Positions 33,581 through 42,562 of a stretch of 64,000 nucleotides of DNA are shown piece by piece. The stretch lies in assembly GCF_018642165.1 (NCBI RefSeq), contig NZ_JAHHZM010000002.1, positions 496,001 through 560,000 on the forward strand, written 5' to 3'. Positions within the stretch are counted from its first letter, which is position 1, and each line of letters starts with the position of its first letter. The stretch comes from Echinicola shivajiensis (GTDB taxonomy: Bacteria > Bacteroidota > Bacteroidia > Cytophagales > Cyclobacteriaceae). The notes below the pieces were generated by a model that made no database searches, was not told the DNA's origin, and worked only from the letters and a program-made list of their open reading frames with translations. A program made the translations under genes and the position numbers.

Positions 33581-34693
33581 TTAGACTTCTCTTCGACGTT
33601 TCCAAAAAAGGGAGGCAGCCCATCTTTTTTCTTGTTGGTAAAATTGTTTCCGCAATTGAAGGTACTGACTGAAATTACGGAGAATATCTTCTTGAAAGAT
33701 TTCATTTGTAGGAATCTCATTGGCTAATTCCTTCCTAATATGTGTAGCAGCATGACAGGCCGAGCTTATCGCAAAGCCAATTCCCATAGAGGAAATAGGA
33801 TCAAAAGATACCGCTGCGTCTCCTATAGCTATAAAACGTTTTATTTGAGTGCTATTGCTGATCTGAGTTTGTGCATTGCGAACCCAGGGGTTTTCAGTTA
33901 GGGCCGTAGCTCCTTGTATAAGCTGTTTTATATGATGGGTTTTTTGCAAGATTTCTTTCCATGATTCAAGGCTATGGATTTCATGTTTAGAGATTATATC
34001 AGCATCGGTAAAGAAGGTCAATACCATCTTATTATCTGGAAGGCAAGCAGCATACCACCAGCCATTTTCTGCGGCTTCCATTGTCTGTTCAAATTGTAAG
34101 CTTTCCTTATCACGTTTAAAGAATAAACCAACACCCATCAATGAATCATATTTTTGGGAAGGAGCACCCACTTGCCGGCAGACATTTCCAGTTCTTCCAG
34201 AGGCATCCACCAAATATTTGGCGGAAATAGTGAATTTACCCTGTTCAGGATGGCTCACCAATACTTGCCAAGTCAAATCTTCCTGTTGCCAGAATTTGAT
34301 GCATTTTGACCTTGGGAATATTGAGGCACCTCTTTCTGCGGCGACCTCAATAAGCTTCAAATCAAATTTTTCTCTATCCAGTTGGTAGGTGGATTCCTCT
34401 GTAGTGAAAATGGAATGAGTACTGTTGGCTTTGTTACTGCCCCAATAAGCTTTGGTGGCATAGACGGGAATAAAACTATCGGGATCAAAATCAGCTTTTT
34501 CTATTTTTAAGTAGTCTAGCAAGTTAAATATACTGGAAGAAACATGTTCACCTACTCTGGTACGGCTAAAGTCAGATTGCTCGACTATGGTGACCTTCAA
34601 TTTTGAATAATTCAATAGACTTAAAGCGGTGGAGGCTCCGCTAGGGCCTCCACCAACAATAAGTAAATCTGTATAATGATGAGCTGTAGACAT
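33581..34693 (-). CDS. lodB: LodB-like FAD-dependent maturation protein
   Basis: A 370-residue flavoprotein with an N-terminal dinucleotide-binding motif LIVGGGPSGASTALSLL, a middle DASGRTG motif and the FAD-binding AIGDAAVSFDPISSMG. It resembles the tryptophan-halogenase/monooxygenase-like flavoproteins that pair with LodA. In characterised systems LodB is needed to form the cysteine tryptophylquinone cofactor of LodA. Its ATG overlaps the last base of the lodA stop (TAATG), so the two are translated together. Confidence 0.88.
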   Translation of the reverse strand: MSTAHHYTDLLIVGGGPSGASTALSLLNYSKLKVTIVEQSDFSRTRVGEHVSSSIFNLLDYLKIEKADFDPDSFIPVYATKAYWGSNKANSTHSIFTTEESTYQLDREKFDLKLIEVAAERGASIFPRSKCIKFWQQEDLTWQVLVSHPEQGKFTISAKYLVDASGRTGNVCRQVGAPSQKYDSLMGVGLFFKRDKESLQFEQTMEAAENGWWYAACLPDNKMVLTFFTDADIISKHEIHSLESWKEILQKTHHIKQLIQGATALTENPWVRNAQTQISNSTQIKRFIAIGDAAVSFDPISSMGIGFAISSACHAATHIRKELANEIPTNEIFQEDILRNFSQYLQLRKQFYQQEKRWAASLFWKRRREV

Positions 34694-36825
34694 TATCTTC
34701 TGATTCTCGTTCCTGATCTGGGCACTCCGAGCCCTTCTCCACTAACAGTAATCTTCTTAAATGCCCTTTCTTCAAGGAAGGAAACCAGTTTTTTGGCTTT
34801 TTCACCTTTTTGTTCTATTCGCTTGACATCATCTTCAATGAAGAAAACAGGGATGGTAGTTTCATTATCGCCCCCATTGCCACTGATCTGACCAATGCCT
34901 ACTTCTTTGAATGAAAAGAGTTCGTGGGTCCTTTCAGTTTCGCTGAAATAAGGAAAGCCCTTATCCTGTGAATTGGTATTCCTTATGAAGGCCATGGCTG
35001 ACCAATGTTCTACCATTTGTACAAAACTATTGATACCTCTGGCATAATTCATTTGTTGGCCGGCAGGCAAGTGAGATTGCATTTGGCCTTCCAGGGTGAT
35101 TTCCCCCGTCAGTACATCCCATGGACTTTGTGGTGGCCACCAATAGGAATAATAGGTAGGAGGCAATGGCTCATTGACTGGACTGCTGGTCAGTTTCTGA
35201 CGGTCCGAATAGCTTGTTCCAGATGCAGTCCAAGTGTCGCTGGTGCTTACTTCCTGAACAGTTGTTCTTGAATCTTTATTAAATGAAAGGTTAGTGAAAT
35301 TAACTGGCTGGACTGTACATTGGAAGAAGTCGGCTTGCCATGGACAAGCCATTCTTTTGGTCAAATCCCCAGGTTGGCATCCCCCGCCTTCGCACTCATC
35401 TCTTGATGGTGTAAGGCCTGTTTGATTATACCCTCCGGGGCCTTTTTGGTCAGCAATCACAAATGGCGCTGAATAAATGTTTTTGTTTTGCACGCTCCAG
35501 GTAACTTCAATACCAGGGCACATAGGCAAACCTACACAGTTTCCTACACTGGCCTGATCCAATTCGCTGACAGGGAAAGGTTCATAGTTGGGGTTATTCT
35601 CGAAGGAACCCTTCGCCCATTGATTGAGCATAAAGTATTGGGTGTCATTAAGGGCCAAGAATTTAACAATCGTTTCATTGCTCACTGAATTACTACCGGA
35701 GTTCAAGGGCATCATAGGAAAAAAGTCAGTTCCGTTTTCCTTGAACAATTGGGATTGTGGTTGGTTAGGGGATGGGTTTGACTTATCATTGGGCCTTCTG
35801 AAATAGGAAAAATAGTTTTCTCTATTGGCCTTGTTGGCCTCACTTGGATCTGAGAAATCAAAGATATTGGAAGTAAAAGCCATCATGGACTGTACGTTGG
35901 CAACCCATTGATACCCTCCCAATCGTTGGATAATTGGTAAGATGTCTCTTTGATAATTGACCACATAAGTAGGGTCAAATGCCCCATTATGGTACATGCT
36001 AGGAACTAGATCAAAACTTCTTACTGCGACATCAAACATGGAGTCGCTTAAAGTGGAAATGTTTACAATTTCCGGAGCAAAATCCGGGGAGCCGACAATC
36101 ACCCAAGCTTGTAAGGAAAGTGGTGCTGATCCGTCATTGAAGGTAACGGTGCAATAGACTGGCCCATCAGATATATCATCATGCCAGGTGTCAGATCCAC
36201 CATAGCTGGTCAATGGTTCATTACCACCGGCATTTCCAAAGCCACCCAAAACGACCAGTCTGCCTTGGTTATCTGTTTTCAAATCCCCTAAAGTAGTAAT
36301 GGGCATTCCGGAGCTGACATTTTCTGGTGGATACTGGGCCGGATAACCAGATGGCACAGCGCTTTTATCAAAGCCAATATTTTGATTGGGGCCACTGACA
36401 GTCCGTGGTCCTGGATCAATGATCAATGTTTGTCTATCAGCTTCTGTGGTTTTTCCAGCATTTCTTAGGGCTACTCCTCTGTTTTTATAACTATTGGCTT
36501 CTCCATAAAGCAGATTTCCTTCCAATTCACTGTATTGGTACCAAGCGGCTTTTTTGTTGGCTAAATGCACCGTCCATTCCATGGAGGAGACATTGGGGGA
36601 GTTAGCGGTGAGTTCTGTGCCATCAGAGCGCAATATCCTAAAAAGCTGACCTTGGCGCCTTACTTGGCTGAACTCATCCTTGAAATTTTTAATTGGGCCT
36701 AGTTTGTTTCCCTGGCCATCCGCTTCGTAGGGGAGTCCCCCGATGGTATCAGGAGAAAGGCAAAACTGCCCTTTGCTATTTCCTAGTCTTGCGATACCCA
36801 CTGAAGGGCTTATTTTAAAATCCAT
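34693..36825 (-). CDS. lodA: LodA/GoxA-family CTQ-dependent amino acid oxidase
   Basis: A 710-residue protein beginning MDFKISPSVGIARLGNS, the LodA N-terminal signature. Near the C-terminus RMACPWQADFFQC (Cys494) and YYSYWWPPQSPWDVL (Trp562/Trp563) match the paired Cys and Trp that cross-link to cysteine tryptophylquinone (Cys516/Trp581 in Marinomonas LodA). Family members oxidise the epsilon- or alpha-amino group of an amino acid and make H2O2, which is antibacterial in several cases. There is no signal peptide, as is usual for the family. Which amino acid is used cannot be told. lodB overlaps by 1 bp downstream. Confidence 0.92.
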   Translation of the reverse strand: MDFKISPSVGIARLGNSKGQFCLSPDTIGGLPYEADGQGNKLGPIKNFKDEFSQVRRQGQLFRILRSDGTELTANSPNVSSMEWTVHLANKKAAWYQYSELEGNLLYGEANSYKNRGVALRNAGKTTEADRQTLIIDPGPRTVSGPNQNIGFDKSAVPSGYPAQYPPENVSSGMPITTLGDLKTDNQGRLVVLGGFGNAGGNEPLTSYGGSDTWHDDISDGPVYCTVTFNDGSAPLSLQAWVIVGSPDFAPEIVNISTLSDSMFDVAVRSFDLVPSMYHNGAFDPTYVVNYQRDILPIIQRLGGYQWVANVQSMMAFTSNIFDFSDPSEANKANRENYFSYFRRPNDKSNPSPNQPQSQLFKENGTDFFPMMPLNSGSNSVSNETIVKFLALNDTQYFMLNQWAKGSFENNPNYEPFPVSELDQASVGNCVGLPMCPGIEVTWSVQNKNIYSAPFVIADQKGPGGYNQTGLTPSRDECEGGGCQPGDLTKRMACPWQADFFQCTVQPVNFTNLSFNKDSRTTVQEVSTSDTWTASGTSYSDRQKLTSSPVNEPLPPTYYSYWWPPQSPWDVLTGEITLEGQMQSHLPAGQQMNYARGINSFVQMVEHWSAMAFIRNTNSQDKGFPYFSETERTHELFSFKEVGIGQISGNGGDNETTIPVFFIEDDVKRIEQKGEKAKKLVSFLEERAFKKITVSGEGLGVPRSGTRIRR

Positions 36826-37552
36826 GTTGATATAGTTTAAAAGTTAAAAATGTTCTTTAATAAAATACAGCAGTTTACTGGTTGCTGAAACACAATGCTA
36901 GCATCCAACAAATGAAACCTATTAAGTTTCTTCTTGCTGTTAGCTTAATTTAGATATACAAAGCCCATGGATTCAGATCAATAGAGGGGATGGTAATATG
37001 CTCTTTTCGTCTTATGTCAAACCTATTGGTGAATCCTTCTAATTACTCAAAAATTTTTAAAAAAAGGAGGTGCTATTTTCCTGCCTAAAATGCTGTATTG
37101 ATTTTTATAAATTGTGATTATTAGAATCACTTTTGAAATACTCTAATCTGATTATCCGCTATGATGTCAGTAACCATAAATCCTTTGCTCAAGTTGTCCG
37201 AAGACTGAAGTAATTGATACTTTCATCAAAAGGATCGTTTCGGTTCCCTTTTAACATTTATTGGTGCAATTGCGGATATACATATACTCCAGTTTTTATT
37301 TTCGTTGGTGAAACAAATTTTTTATTGTTTTAATGATTATAAATATAACTTTTTATTGCTTTCAATATTTGATCTGCCGTGAAATATCTTGTAAACCTAT
37401 TTATTTCAATGCAAATAAAAAATACCCCGATTGGTGTAAAATTCTTAAAAAGGAAAGGGACTTAAACAATTTAAATAGGTAATTGGGATATTTGGAAAAG
37501 AAACAGATTAAAGCGCTTGGCTAAATTGTTTAATATTTTTATAAGGAAGAAT
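36826..37552. other. Intergenic, about 730 bp
   Basis: An A/T-rich stretch between the lodA start and the aminotransferase terminator. It must hold the lodA promoter. The only recognised item is a fragment of the dispersed repeat at 37258-37284. No open frame with protein-like composition or RNA fold was seen. Confidence 0.55.
37258..37284. repeat. Fragment of the dispersed repeat (3' end)
   Basis: ATTGGTGCAATTGCGGATATACATA resembles the 3' end of copies A and B (TGGTGGATTAGCGGATATACAG and TGGTGGAATAGCGGATATACAGG). Only this end is recognisable here. Confidence 0.5.
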
Positions 37553-37589
37553 AAAGAATGATCCATAGTTTTGCTATGGATCATTCTTT
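37552..37589 (-). terminator. Terminator of the aminotransferase gene
   Basis: A 16-bp perfect stem (AAAGAATGATCCATAG, 5-nt loop, CTATGGATCATTCTTT) directly after the stop codon, followed on the minus strand by ATTCTTCC. Strong, though the T-run is short. Confidence 0.85.
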
Positions 37590-37590
37590 A

Positions 37591-38775
37591 TCAGCCATTG
37601 TCCTCTATGGACTGAAGGATTACCTCACAGGCCTGGCGGATTTCTTCATCTGTGATGGTAAGGGGAGGAGCCAGCCTCATGCTGTCATCACAGAAAAGAA
37701 ACCAATCGGTGATTATTCCTAATTCTATAGCGCGGTCAATTATGGGCTTTAGGGTATCAAAATCCTCAAATTCCACAGCCATCATCAAACCTTTGTTCCT
37801 AATAGCCTTTATTTTTTTGTGCTTTAAAAGCTTTTTGAAAAGATTAGCCTTGTGTTCAACCTGGTTGATTAGATTTTCATTTTGTAAGACCTCTATAGTG
37901 GCCAGAGAGGCCGCACAGCTAACTGGATGACCACCAAAAGTGGTGATATGTCCCAAAAGTGGATTGTTTTTGAATACAGCCATAATGGTTTGAGAAGAGA
38001 TAAATGCCCCAATTGGCATTCCTCCGCCCATACCTTTGGCACAAACGACTATGTCTGGCTGGATATCATAATGCTCAAAAGCCCAGAATTTCCCTGTTCT
38101 TCCGAAACCTGCCTGAATTTCATCCAAAATCAAGAGCGTTCCGGTTTCATTGCAACGATGTCTTAAGGCTTGAAAATAGGCTTTGGATCCTACGCGAATA
38201 CCGGCTTCTCCCTGAACAGTTTCAACTATAATGGCAGCAGTGTCCTCTGTGATTTTTTTCAGATCTTCTATTTGTCCAAAATGTACATGGCTCATACCTG
38301 GCAATAACGGTCGGTAAGCCCTTTTGAAAATTTCATTTCCCCCCACAGATAATGCCCCATGAGAAGAACCATGGTAAGCATTTACACAGCTGATAATCTC
38401 TCTTCTGCCAGTGTATCTTTTGGCCAGTTTCAATGCTCCTTCAACGGCTTCACTACCGCTATTGACCAAGTAAACATTGTTAAGATTCTCAGGTAAGGTA
38501 TCAGAGAGGGCCTTGGCCAATAATGTTTGTGGAGATTGCACATATTCCCCGTAAACCATCAGATGCAGGTATTTATCCAATTGTTCTTGGATAGCAGCCA
38601 ATACTCTGGGATGACGGTGACCAACATTACTTACCCCAATACCGGAAATCAAATCAATATACTTTTCTCCTTTGGGACCATATAAATAGATTCCTTCTGC
38701 TTTTTCTACTTCAATTAATAATGGAAAGTCAGTAGTTTGGGCAAGGTGGGAGAGAAAGAGTTGTCTGTTGTTCAT
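37591..38775 (-). CDS. Class III PLP-dependent aminotransferase
   Basis: A 394-residue fold-type I enzyme related to acetylornithine, ornithine and 4-aminobutyrate aminotransferases. Visible: LISGIGVSNVGHRHPRV, VNSGSEAVEGALKLAKRYTG, AYHGSSHGALS, LDEIQAGFGRTGKF (Asp218) and the PLP lysine Lys247 in VCAKGMGGG, then TFGGHPVSCAASLATIEV. It transfers an omega-amino group to 2-oxoglutarate or pyruvate. The gene is alone with its own terminator, so the substrate cannot be fixed from context. The neighbouring lodA would make aldehydes from amino acids if it acts on lysine. Confidence 0.9.
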   Translation of the reverse strand: MNNRQLFLSHLAQTTDFPLLIEVEKAEGIYLYGPKGEKYIDLISGIGVSNVGHRHPRVLAAIQEQLDKYLHLMVYGEYVQSPQTLLAKALSDTLPENLNNVYLVNSGSEAVEGALKLAKRYTGRREIISCVNAYHGSSHGALSVGGNEIFKRAYRPLLPGMSHVHFGQIEDLKKITEDTAAIIVETVQGEAGIRVGSKAYFQALRHRCNETGTLLILDEIQAGFGRTGKFWAFEHYDIQPDIVVCAKGMGGGMPIGAFISSQTIMAVFKNNPLLGHITTFGGHPVSCAASLATIEVLQNENLINQVEHKANLFKKLLKHKKIKAIRNKGLMMAVEFEDFDTLKPIIDRAIELGIITDWFLFCDDSMRLAPPLTITDEEIRQACEVILQSIEDNG

Positions 38776-39019
38776 GATAAGGTTTCCTGATCGGAATTTT
38801 TATTTTGATCATTCAAAATTACAAGGTTTTGTTGGAATCTATAATATGCGCCAGACTAATCCTCGATTGAACCTTCTCAGAAAAATGCTTAAAAATATTT
38901 ACAGGTAATCATTACTGCCCTGATTCGGCAAGTCATAAAATCTGGTATTCATAGGGCTTTATCTACTATTTTTCATTTATTTTACGGTCTTATAGAACCA
39001 ACTCACTGATTACTTTATA

Positions 39020-40153
39020 ATGGAATTATTTGATGTAGCCGTTATCGGTAGCGGACCTGCTGGAGCATCTGCGGCCTATAACCTTGCCAAAAAAGGGATA
39101 TCCACAGTTTTGATAGAAAAGGAGACATTACCAAGGTACAAAACCTGTGGTGGTGGTTTTGTTTTCAGAGGTAGAAGAAGATTGCCTTTTGATATTTCTG
39201 AGGTGGTTGAAAGGGAGTATAACCAGATCAGCTTGTACTTTGAAAATGAGGATATCAAGCTAAGTGCTTACAGGGAAGAGCCTGTAGTGAGCATGGTGAT
39301 GAGGGATAAATTTGATCATTTTATTATAAAAAAATGCCAGGATCTTGGCGTGGTGGTCAAAGAAGGCCATAAACTAAGCGGGATTGTTTTTGGAGAGCAT
39401 TTGGTTTTGAATACAGATCAGGGTGATATAAACGCCAAGATGGTGATTGCAGGTGATGGAGCATTGAGCCCGACCGCGAAAATGGCCGGATGGAAAGAGA
39501 CCCGTAATTTGATACCTGCATTGGAGTATGAGGTGGAGGTGAAGCCTGAAGATTTTGAGAGGTTGTCTACTGAAATCAGGTTTGATGTTGATACGATTCC
39601 TCAGGGTTATGCATGGAGCTTTCCTAAGGAAAACCATCTCTCATTAGGAGTGGCATCTACCAAAAAGACCCGTATTAATCTCAAGGATTATTATAAAAAG
39701 TATTTGGAAAAACTCGAAATCACGGAAGTGATCAAAGAAGAGGCCCATGGTTTCCAAATTCCTATTTCACCGCGTACCGATGGTTTTTATAGAAACAAAG
39801 TGTTTTTGATCGGAGATGCGGCTGGGTTTGCTGATCCGATTACCGCAGAAGGGATATCTAATGCCCTGTTGAGTGGTGAATTGGTGGTTGAAGCAATTGT
39901 TGAGGCGGAACTTGACCCATTAAAGGCGGGGGAAATTTATGAGGCTAAGTTGGGCGAATCCATGTTGCCAGAAATCCAGACAGGCTTGACTGTTTCCAAA
40001 TGGTTTTATAGCCAGAGGATGATCAGAAACTTTCTGATGAAGAAATTTGGAGATAGGTTTATCAATTCCATGACCGATGTCTTTTTGGGCAATAGAAGCT
40101 ATCCCAAAGATCTTTTGCAGAGTTTAAAAGATAAGGTGAAGCAATTGGTTTAA
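39020..40153 (+). CDS. Geranylgeranyl-reductase-family FAD oxidoreductase
   Basis: A 377-residue flavoprotein. The FAD-binding motif VIGSGPAGASAAYNLAKKG is at the start, followed by RYKTCGGGF (39-47), the diagnostic motif of the geranylgeranyl reductase family. VIAGDGALSPTAKMA and FLIGDAAGFADPITAEGIS come later. Family members reduce isoprenoid double bonds in archaeal lipids and chlorophyll, and some bacterial members act on menaquinone or other lipids. It is divergent from the aminotransferase (244-bp gap with both promoters) and has a good terminator. Confidence 0.9.
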   Translation: MELFDVAVIGSGPAGASAAYNLAKKGISTVLIEKETLPRYKTCGGGFVFRGRRRLPFDISEVVEREYNQISLYFENEDIKLSAYREEPVVSMVMRDKFDHFIIKKCQDLGVVVKEGHKLSGIVFGEHLVLNTDQGDINAKMVIAGDGALSPTAKMAGWKETRNLIPALEYEVEVKPEDFERLSTEIRFDVDTIPQGYAWSFPKENHLSLGVASTKKTRINLKDYYKKYLEKLEITEVIKEEAHGFQIPISPRTDGFYRNKVFLIGDAAGFADPITAEGISNALLSGELVVEAIVEAELDPLKAGEIYEAKLGESMLPEIQTGLTVSKWFYSQRMIRNFLMKKFGDRFINSMTDVFLGNRSYPKDLLQSLKDKVKQLV

Positions 40154-40176
40154 TAAAATTGAACATTTTCAAAAAG

Positions 40177-40213
40177 AAAAACCATCTGTTCCAGTGAGGA
40201 GCAGATGGTTTTT
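40177..40213 (+). terminator. Terminator of the geranylgeranyl-reductase-family gene
   Basis: A 12-bp perfect stem (AAAAACCATCTG, 13-nt loop, CAGATGGTTTTT) followed by GGTTTTA, 24 bp after the stop codon. Confidence 0.85.
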
Positions 40214-40298
40214 GGTTTTATCGACATTTTATATGTGTCACTTTGTAATATTTTGCATTACGAAAGATGATAGAGACTTCTTTCTTGATTTTAATCCA

Positions 40299-40907
40299 TC
40301 AATACCTGAAGGCAACTCCAAAAGAGGTATTGATCCTGTTAATATTGGATATGTTTAAGCCGGTTTGATAATCAATGCCGGTGAGTAAAGACCATTTTTT
40401 TGCAATATGAAACCTTAAGGCAGCTCCGAAATCTCCACCTAGATAATAGGATTCTGAAGCGGAACTACTTGCTTCTTCAGAATAGTACATTCGTCCAACA
40501 CGGGCTTTAATATCCAAATCCAGTTGGTCATTAATATGCAACATGTACATGGGGCCAAGCAGTATGGCCCCAAAAGAGCCAGTTATTTCTGTGTCACCTT
40601 GATTTTTGATATAAGCGCCTCCTTGCCATTTACCGGTAAATCCAAGTCCGAACTTGAATACATATCCAGCCTCGATCAAATTAAGGTTTAGTCCTATATT
40701 TCCAGCGGGAATTGAATTGTTGTCATCACTTTTTCCGATAATTTGTCCAGATGGTCCATGTATAGTTAAATAATGACTTTGGTTATTTCCCAAATTAACA
40801 CTCGGTCCTAAGCTAATAGATATAAAACCACGTTTTTCCTTTTCTTGGGCTATAAGCGTTGTAACCGTACAAAAGATGAGAAGAAGCGTAATAAGATTGG
40901 TTTTCAT
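40299..40907 (-). CDS. Hypothetical outer-membrane beta-barrel protein
   Basis: A 202-residue exported protein with a signal peptide (MKTNLITLLLIFCTVTTLIAQ). It begins with a repeated-strand pattern (ISISLGPSVNLGNNQ) and ends with RINTSFGVAFRY, the aromatic terminal residue expected of a barrel. The length and Gly/Ser/Tyr-rich strands fit the 'outer membrane beta-barrel' (OMP_b-brl) type. No specific function is recognised. It is monocistronic. Confidence 0.75.
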   Translation of the reverse strand: MKTNLITLLLIFCTVTTLIAQEKEKRGFISISLGPSVNLGNNQSHYLTIHGPSGQIIGKSDDNNSIPAGNIGLNLNLIEAGYVFKFGLGFTGKWQGGAYIKNQGDTEITGSFGAILLGPMYMLHINDQLDLDIKARVGRMYYSEEASSSASESYYLGGDFGAALRFHIAKKWSLLTGIDYQTGLNISNINRINTSFGVAFRY

Positions 40908-41291
40908 GTTTTCTGAAAAAAGTTAAGGAAGATTTTAAGTGTTTCAGGTAGCAAAGAAAATATTTTAGGATTAAATAAACACAAACTTTTTTATTTAAAG
41001 TGTGAGCGATTGTTTCATTAGGATGACCTAAATTATTTATCTGACTATACGGAATTTTGCACGTTGAACAAATGAAACAATATACTAAACTGAAATCCTT
41101 CCAATGGCCATTGGAGCATTCGGTTTTGGGACAGTTGATGGAAGCGTTAAGAAAATGAGTTAGCTCGCGAAGTGGACAAGTGAGATCCACTCATTTTTAG
41201 CCTACAGCAAATGGCACAAAATCATATTGAGACAAACTGATCGTAGTCGAAAATGAAATCACTCAATTTGAAGAAGGCTCCGTGGCCTAGA

Positions 41292-41328
41292 TTTTCTGTT
41301 CTTTTCATCAATGGAAAAGAACAGAAAA
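41292..41328. repeat. 15-bp perfect hairpin
   Basis: TTTTCTGTTCTTTTC, 7-nt loop, GAAAAGAACAGAAAA. A 20-bp palindrome starts 3 bp later. No T-run follows on either strand, so it is not a simple terminator. Confidence 0.75.
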
Positions 41329-41330
41329 CA

Positions 41331-41350
41331 CCAAATCTTATAAGATTTGG
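41331..41350. repeat. 20-bp perfect palindrome
   Basis: CCAAATCTTATAAGATTTGG is perfectly self-complementary. It is adjacent to the 15-bp hairpin and outside any gene. Function is unknown. Confidence 0.75.
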
Positions 41351-41605
41351 TTACGTGCGACATTACGTATAAATATAATTATTTAAATGAATTGGAATTG
41401 TAGAGTCTGAATTTGATAAAAATACGATCTTCTTAAGATTCCTTTAAACATGATATCACTTAATGATGGCTCTCTCTTTAAATCATATAAAACGTCAAAT
41501 CAACCATTTATAAGATTTTGATGTGCATATAGGCAATTTTACCTTTTTATATTATTGTAATTCGTATAAATTGCAAATTAGTCATGAAGATAAATCAGAA
41601 ATAAA

Positions 41606-42367
41606 ATGAATTTTAAAAAAGTATTATTACCTGTTATAGCAGGTGGATTTTTGGCTGTTCCAGCAATGGCCCAGGAAATGAAAAAAATCAGTTTGCCACC
41701 TGAGGCAACTGAAGTTTGGGAGCCGGAACCTAGAATTGTGACTCCAGGTGCTGAAAATCATTTGGCTCCATCTGATGCGATTGTGTTATTTGATGGCAGT
41801 AACCTAGATGCTTGGAAGAGTTTGAAAACAGGCGGAGAAGCTCTGTGGACTGTACATGATGGTATTTTTACGGTGAAGCCAGGTACTGGTGAAATTGTTA
41901 CCAAGGAATCATTTGGAGACGTGCAGGTGCATATAGAGTGGAAGGCTCCTGATGTGGTGAAAGGTGATGGGCAAGGAAGAGGAAATAGTGGCCTTTTCTT
42001 TATGGACAGATATGAAGTCCAGATTCTTGATTCTTATGATAACAGAACTTATTCAAATGGTCAAGCGGCTTCTTTGTATAAGGAAGGTATTCCTTTGGTA
42101 AATGCTACACGTTCTCCAAAAGAATGGAATACTTATGATGTCTTCTTTACCGCTCCAAGATTCAATAAAGACGGGATGTTGATTTCCCCAGCTTATGTTA
42201 CAGTGATCCATAATGGTATTTTGGTACAAAACCATTATGAGGTAAAAGGAACAACTGCTTATATAGGTGTTCATAAATATGAGCCGCATGAAGCTGAATT
42301 ACCAATTAAACTTCAGGATCATGGAAATCCAGTTAATTTCAGAAATATCTGGGTTAGAAAACTGTAA
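41606..42367 (+). CDS. DUF1080 (3-keto-disaccharide hydrolase) protein, secreted
   Basis: A 253-residue protein with a signal peptide (MNFKKVLLPVIAGGFLAVPAMA). The DUF1080 beta-jelly-roll runs from IVLFDGSNLDAWKSL through WTVHDGIFTVKPGTGEIVTKESFGD, HIEWKAP, GRGNSGLFFMDRYEVQILDSYDN and IGVHKY. The last part is IKLQDHGNPVNFRNIWVRKL. Related proteins act on 3-keto-glycosides, cleaving the glycosidic bond after oxidation at C3. It is followed after a terminator by a Gfo/Idh/MocA dehydrogenase on the same strand, which fits such a pathway. Confidence 0.92.
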   Translation: MNFKKVLLPVIAGGFLAVPAMAQEMKKISLPPEATEVWEPEPRIVTPGAENHLAPSDAIVLFDGSNLDAWKSLKTGGEALWTVHDGIFTVKPGTGEIVTKESFGDVQVHIEWKAPDVVKGDGQGRGNSGLFFMDRYEVQILDSYDNRTYSNGQAASLYKEGIPLVNATRSPKEWNTYDVFFTAPRFNKDGMLISPAYVTVIHNGILVQNHYEVKGTTAYIGVHKYEPHEAELPIKLQDHGNPVNFRNIWVRKL

Positions 42368-42387
42368 TGCAGCCTTATGATATATAT

Positions 42388-42422
42388 AAAGCCCTTTAGT
42401 TTGAATTTCAGACAAGGGCTTT
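42388..42422 (+). terminator. Terminator of the DUF1080 gene
   Basis: A 9-bp stem (AAAGCCCTT / AAGGGCTTT) with a 17-nt loop, followed by ATTTTTAAT. It lies 21 bp beyond the stop codon. Confidence 0.75.
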
Positions 42423-42562
42423 ATTTTTAATATTAAGGGGTATATTATTTAAGTTCTTATCAGTGGAAGGCCTTTTATTTCTTCCCAATCATTCGATTGA
42501 AAAGGTGATAATTATTTGTTTCTGCTGGTATTTTATTATCCATTATTTTTAAGAAAAACATT

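Larger units (their letters stand above)
40908..41605. other. Intergenic, about 700 bp, with two hairpins
   Basis: An A/T-rich gap between divergent genes. It holds a 28-codon frame (41071-41157) of doubtful meaning, and a compact structured block at 41292-41350 with a 15-bp stem and a 20-bp perfect palindrome. No other gene was seen. The DUF1080 gene's promoter should lie at its right end. Confidence 0.6.

Noticed and set aside
41071-41157. 28-codon frame (MKQYTKLKSFQWPLEHSVLG...) in the 700-bp gap
   Set aside because: Short, no ribosome site seen and no family recognised; it could be a remnant, but this cannot be supported.
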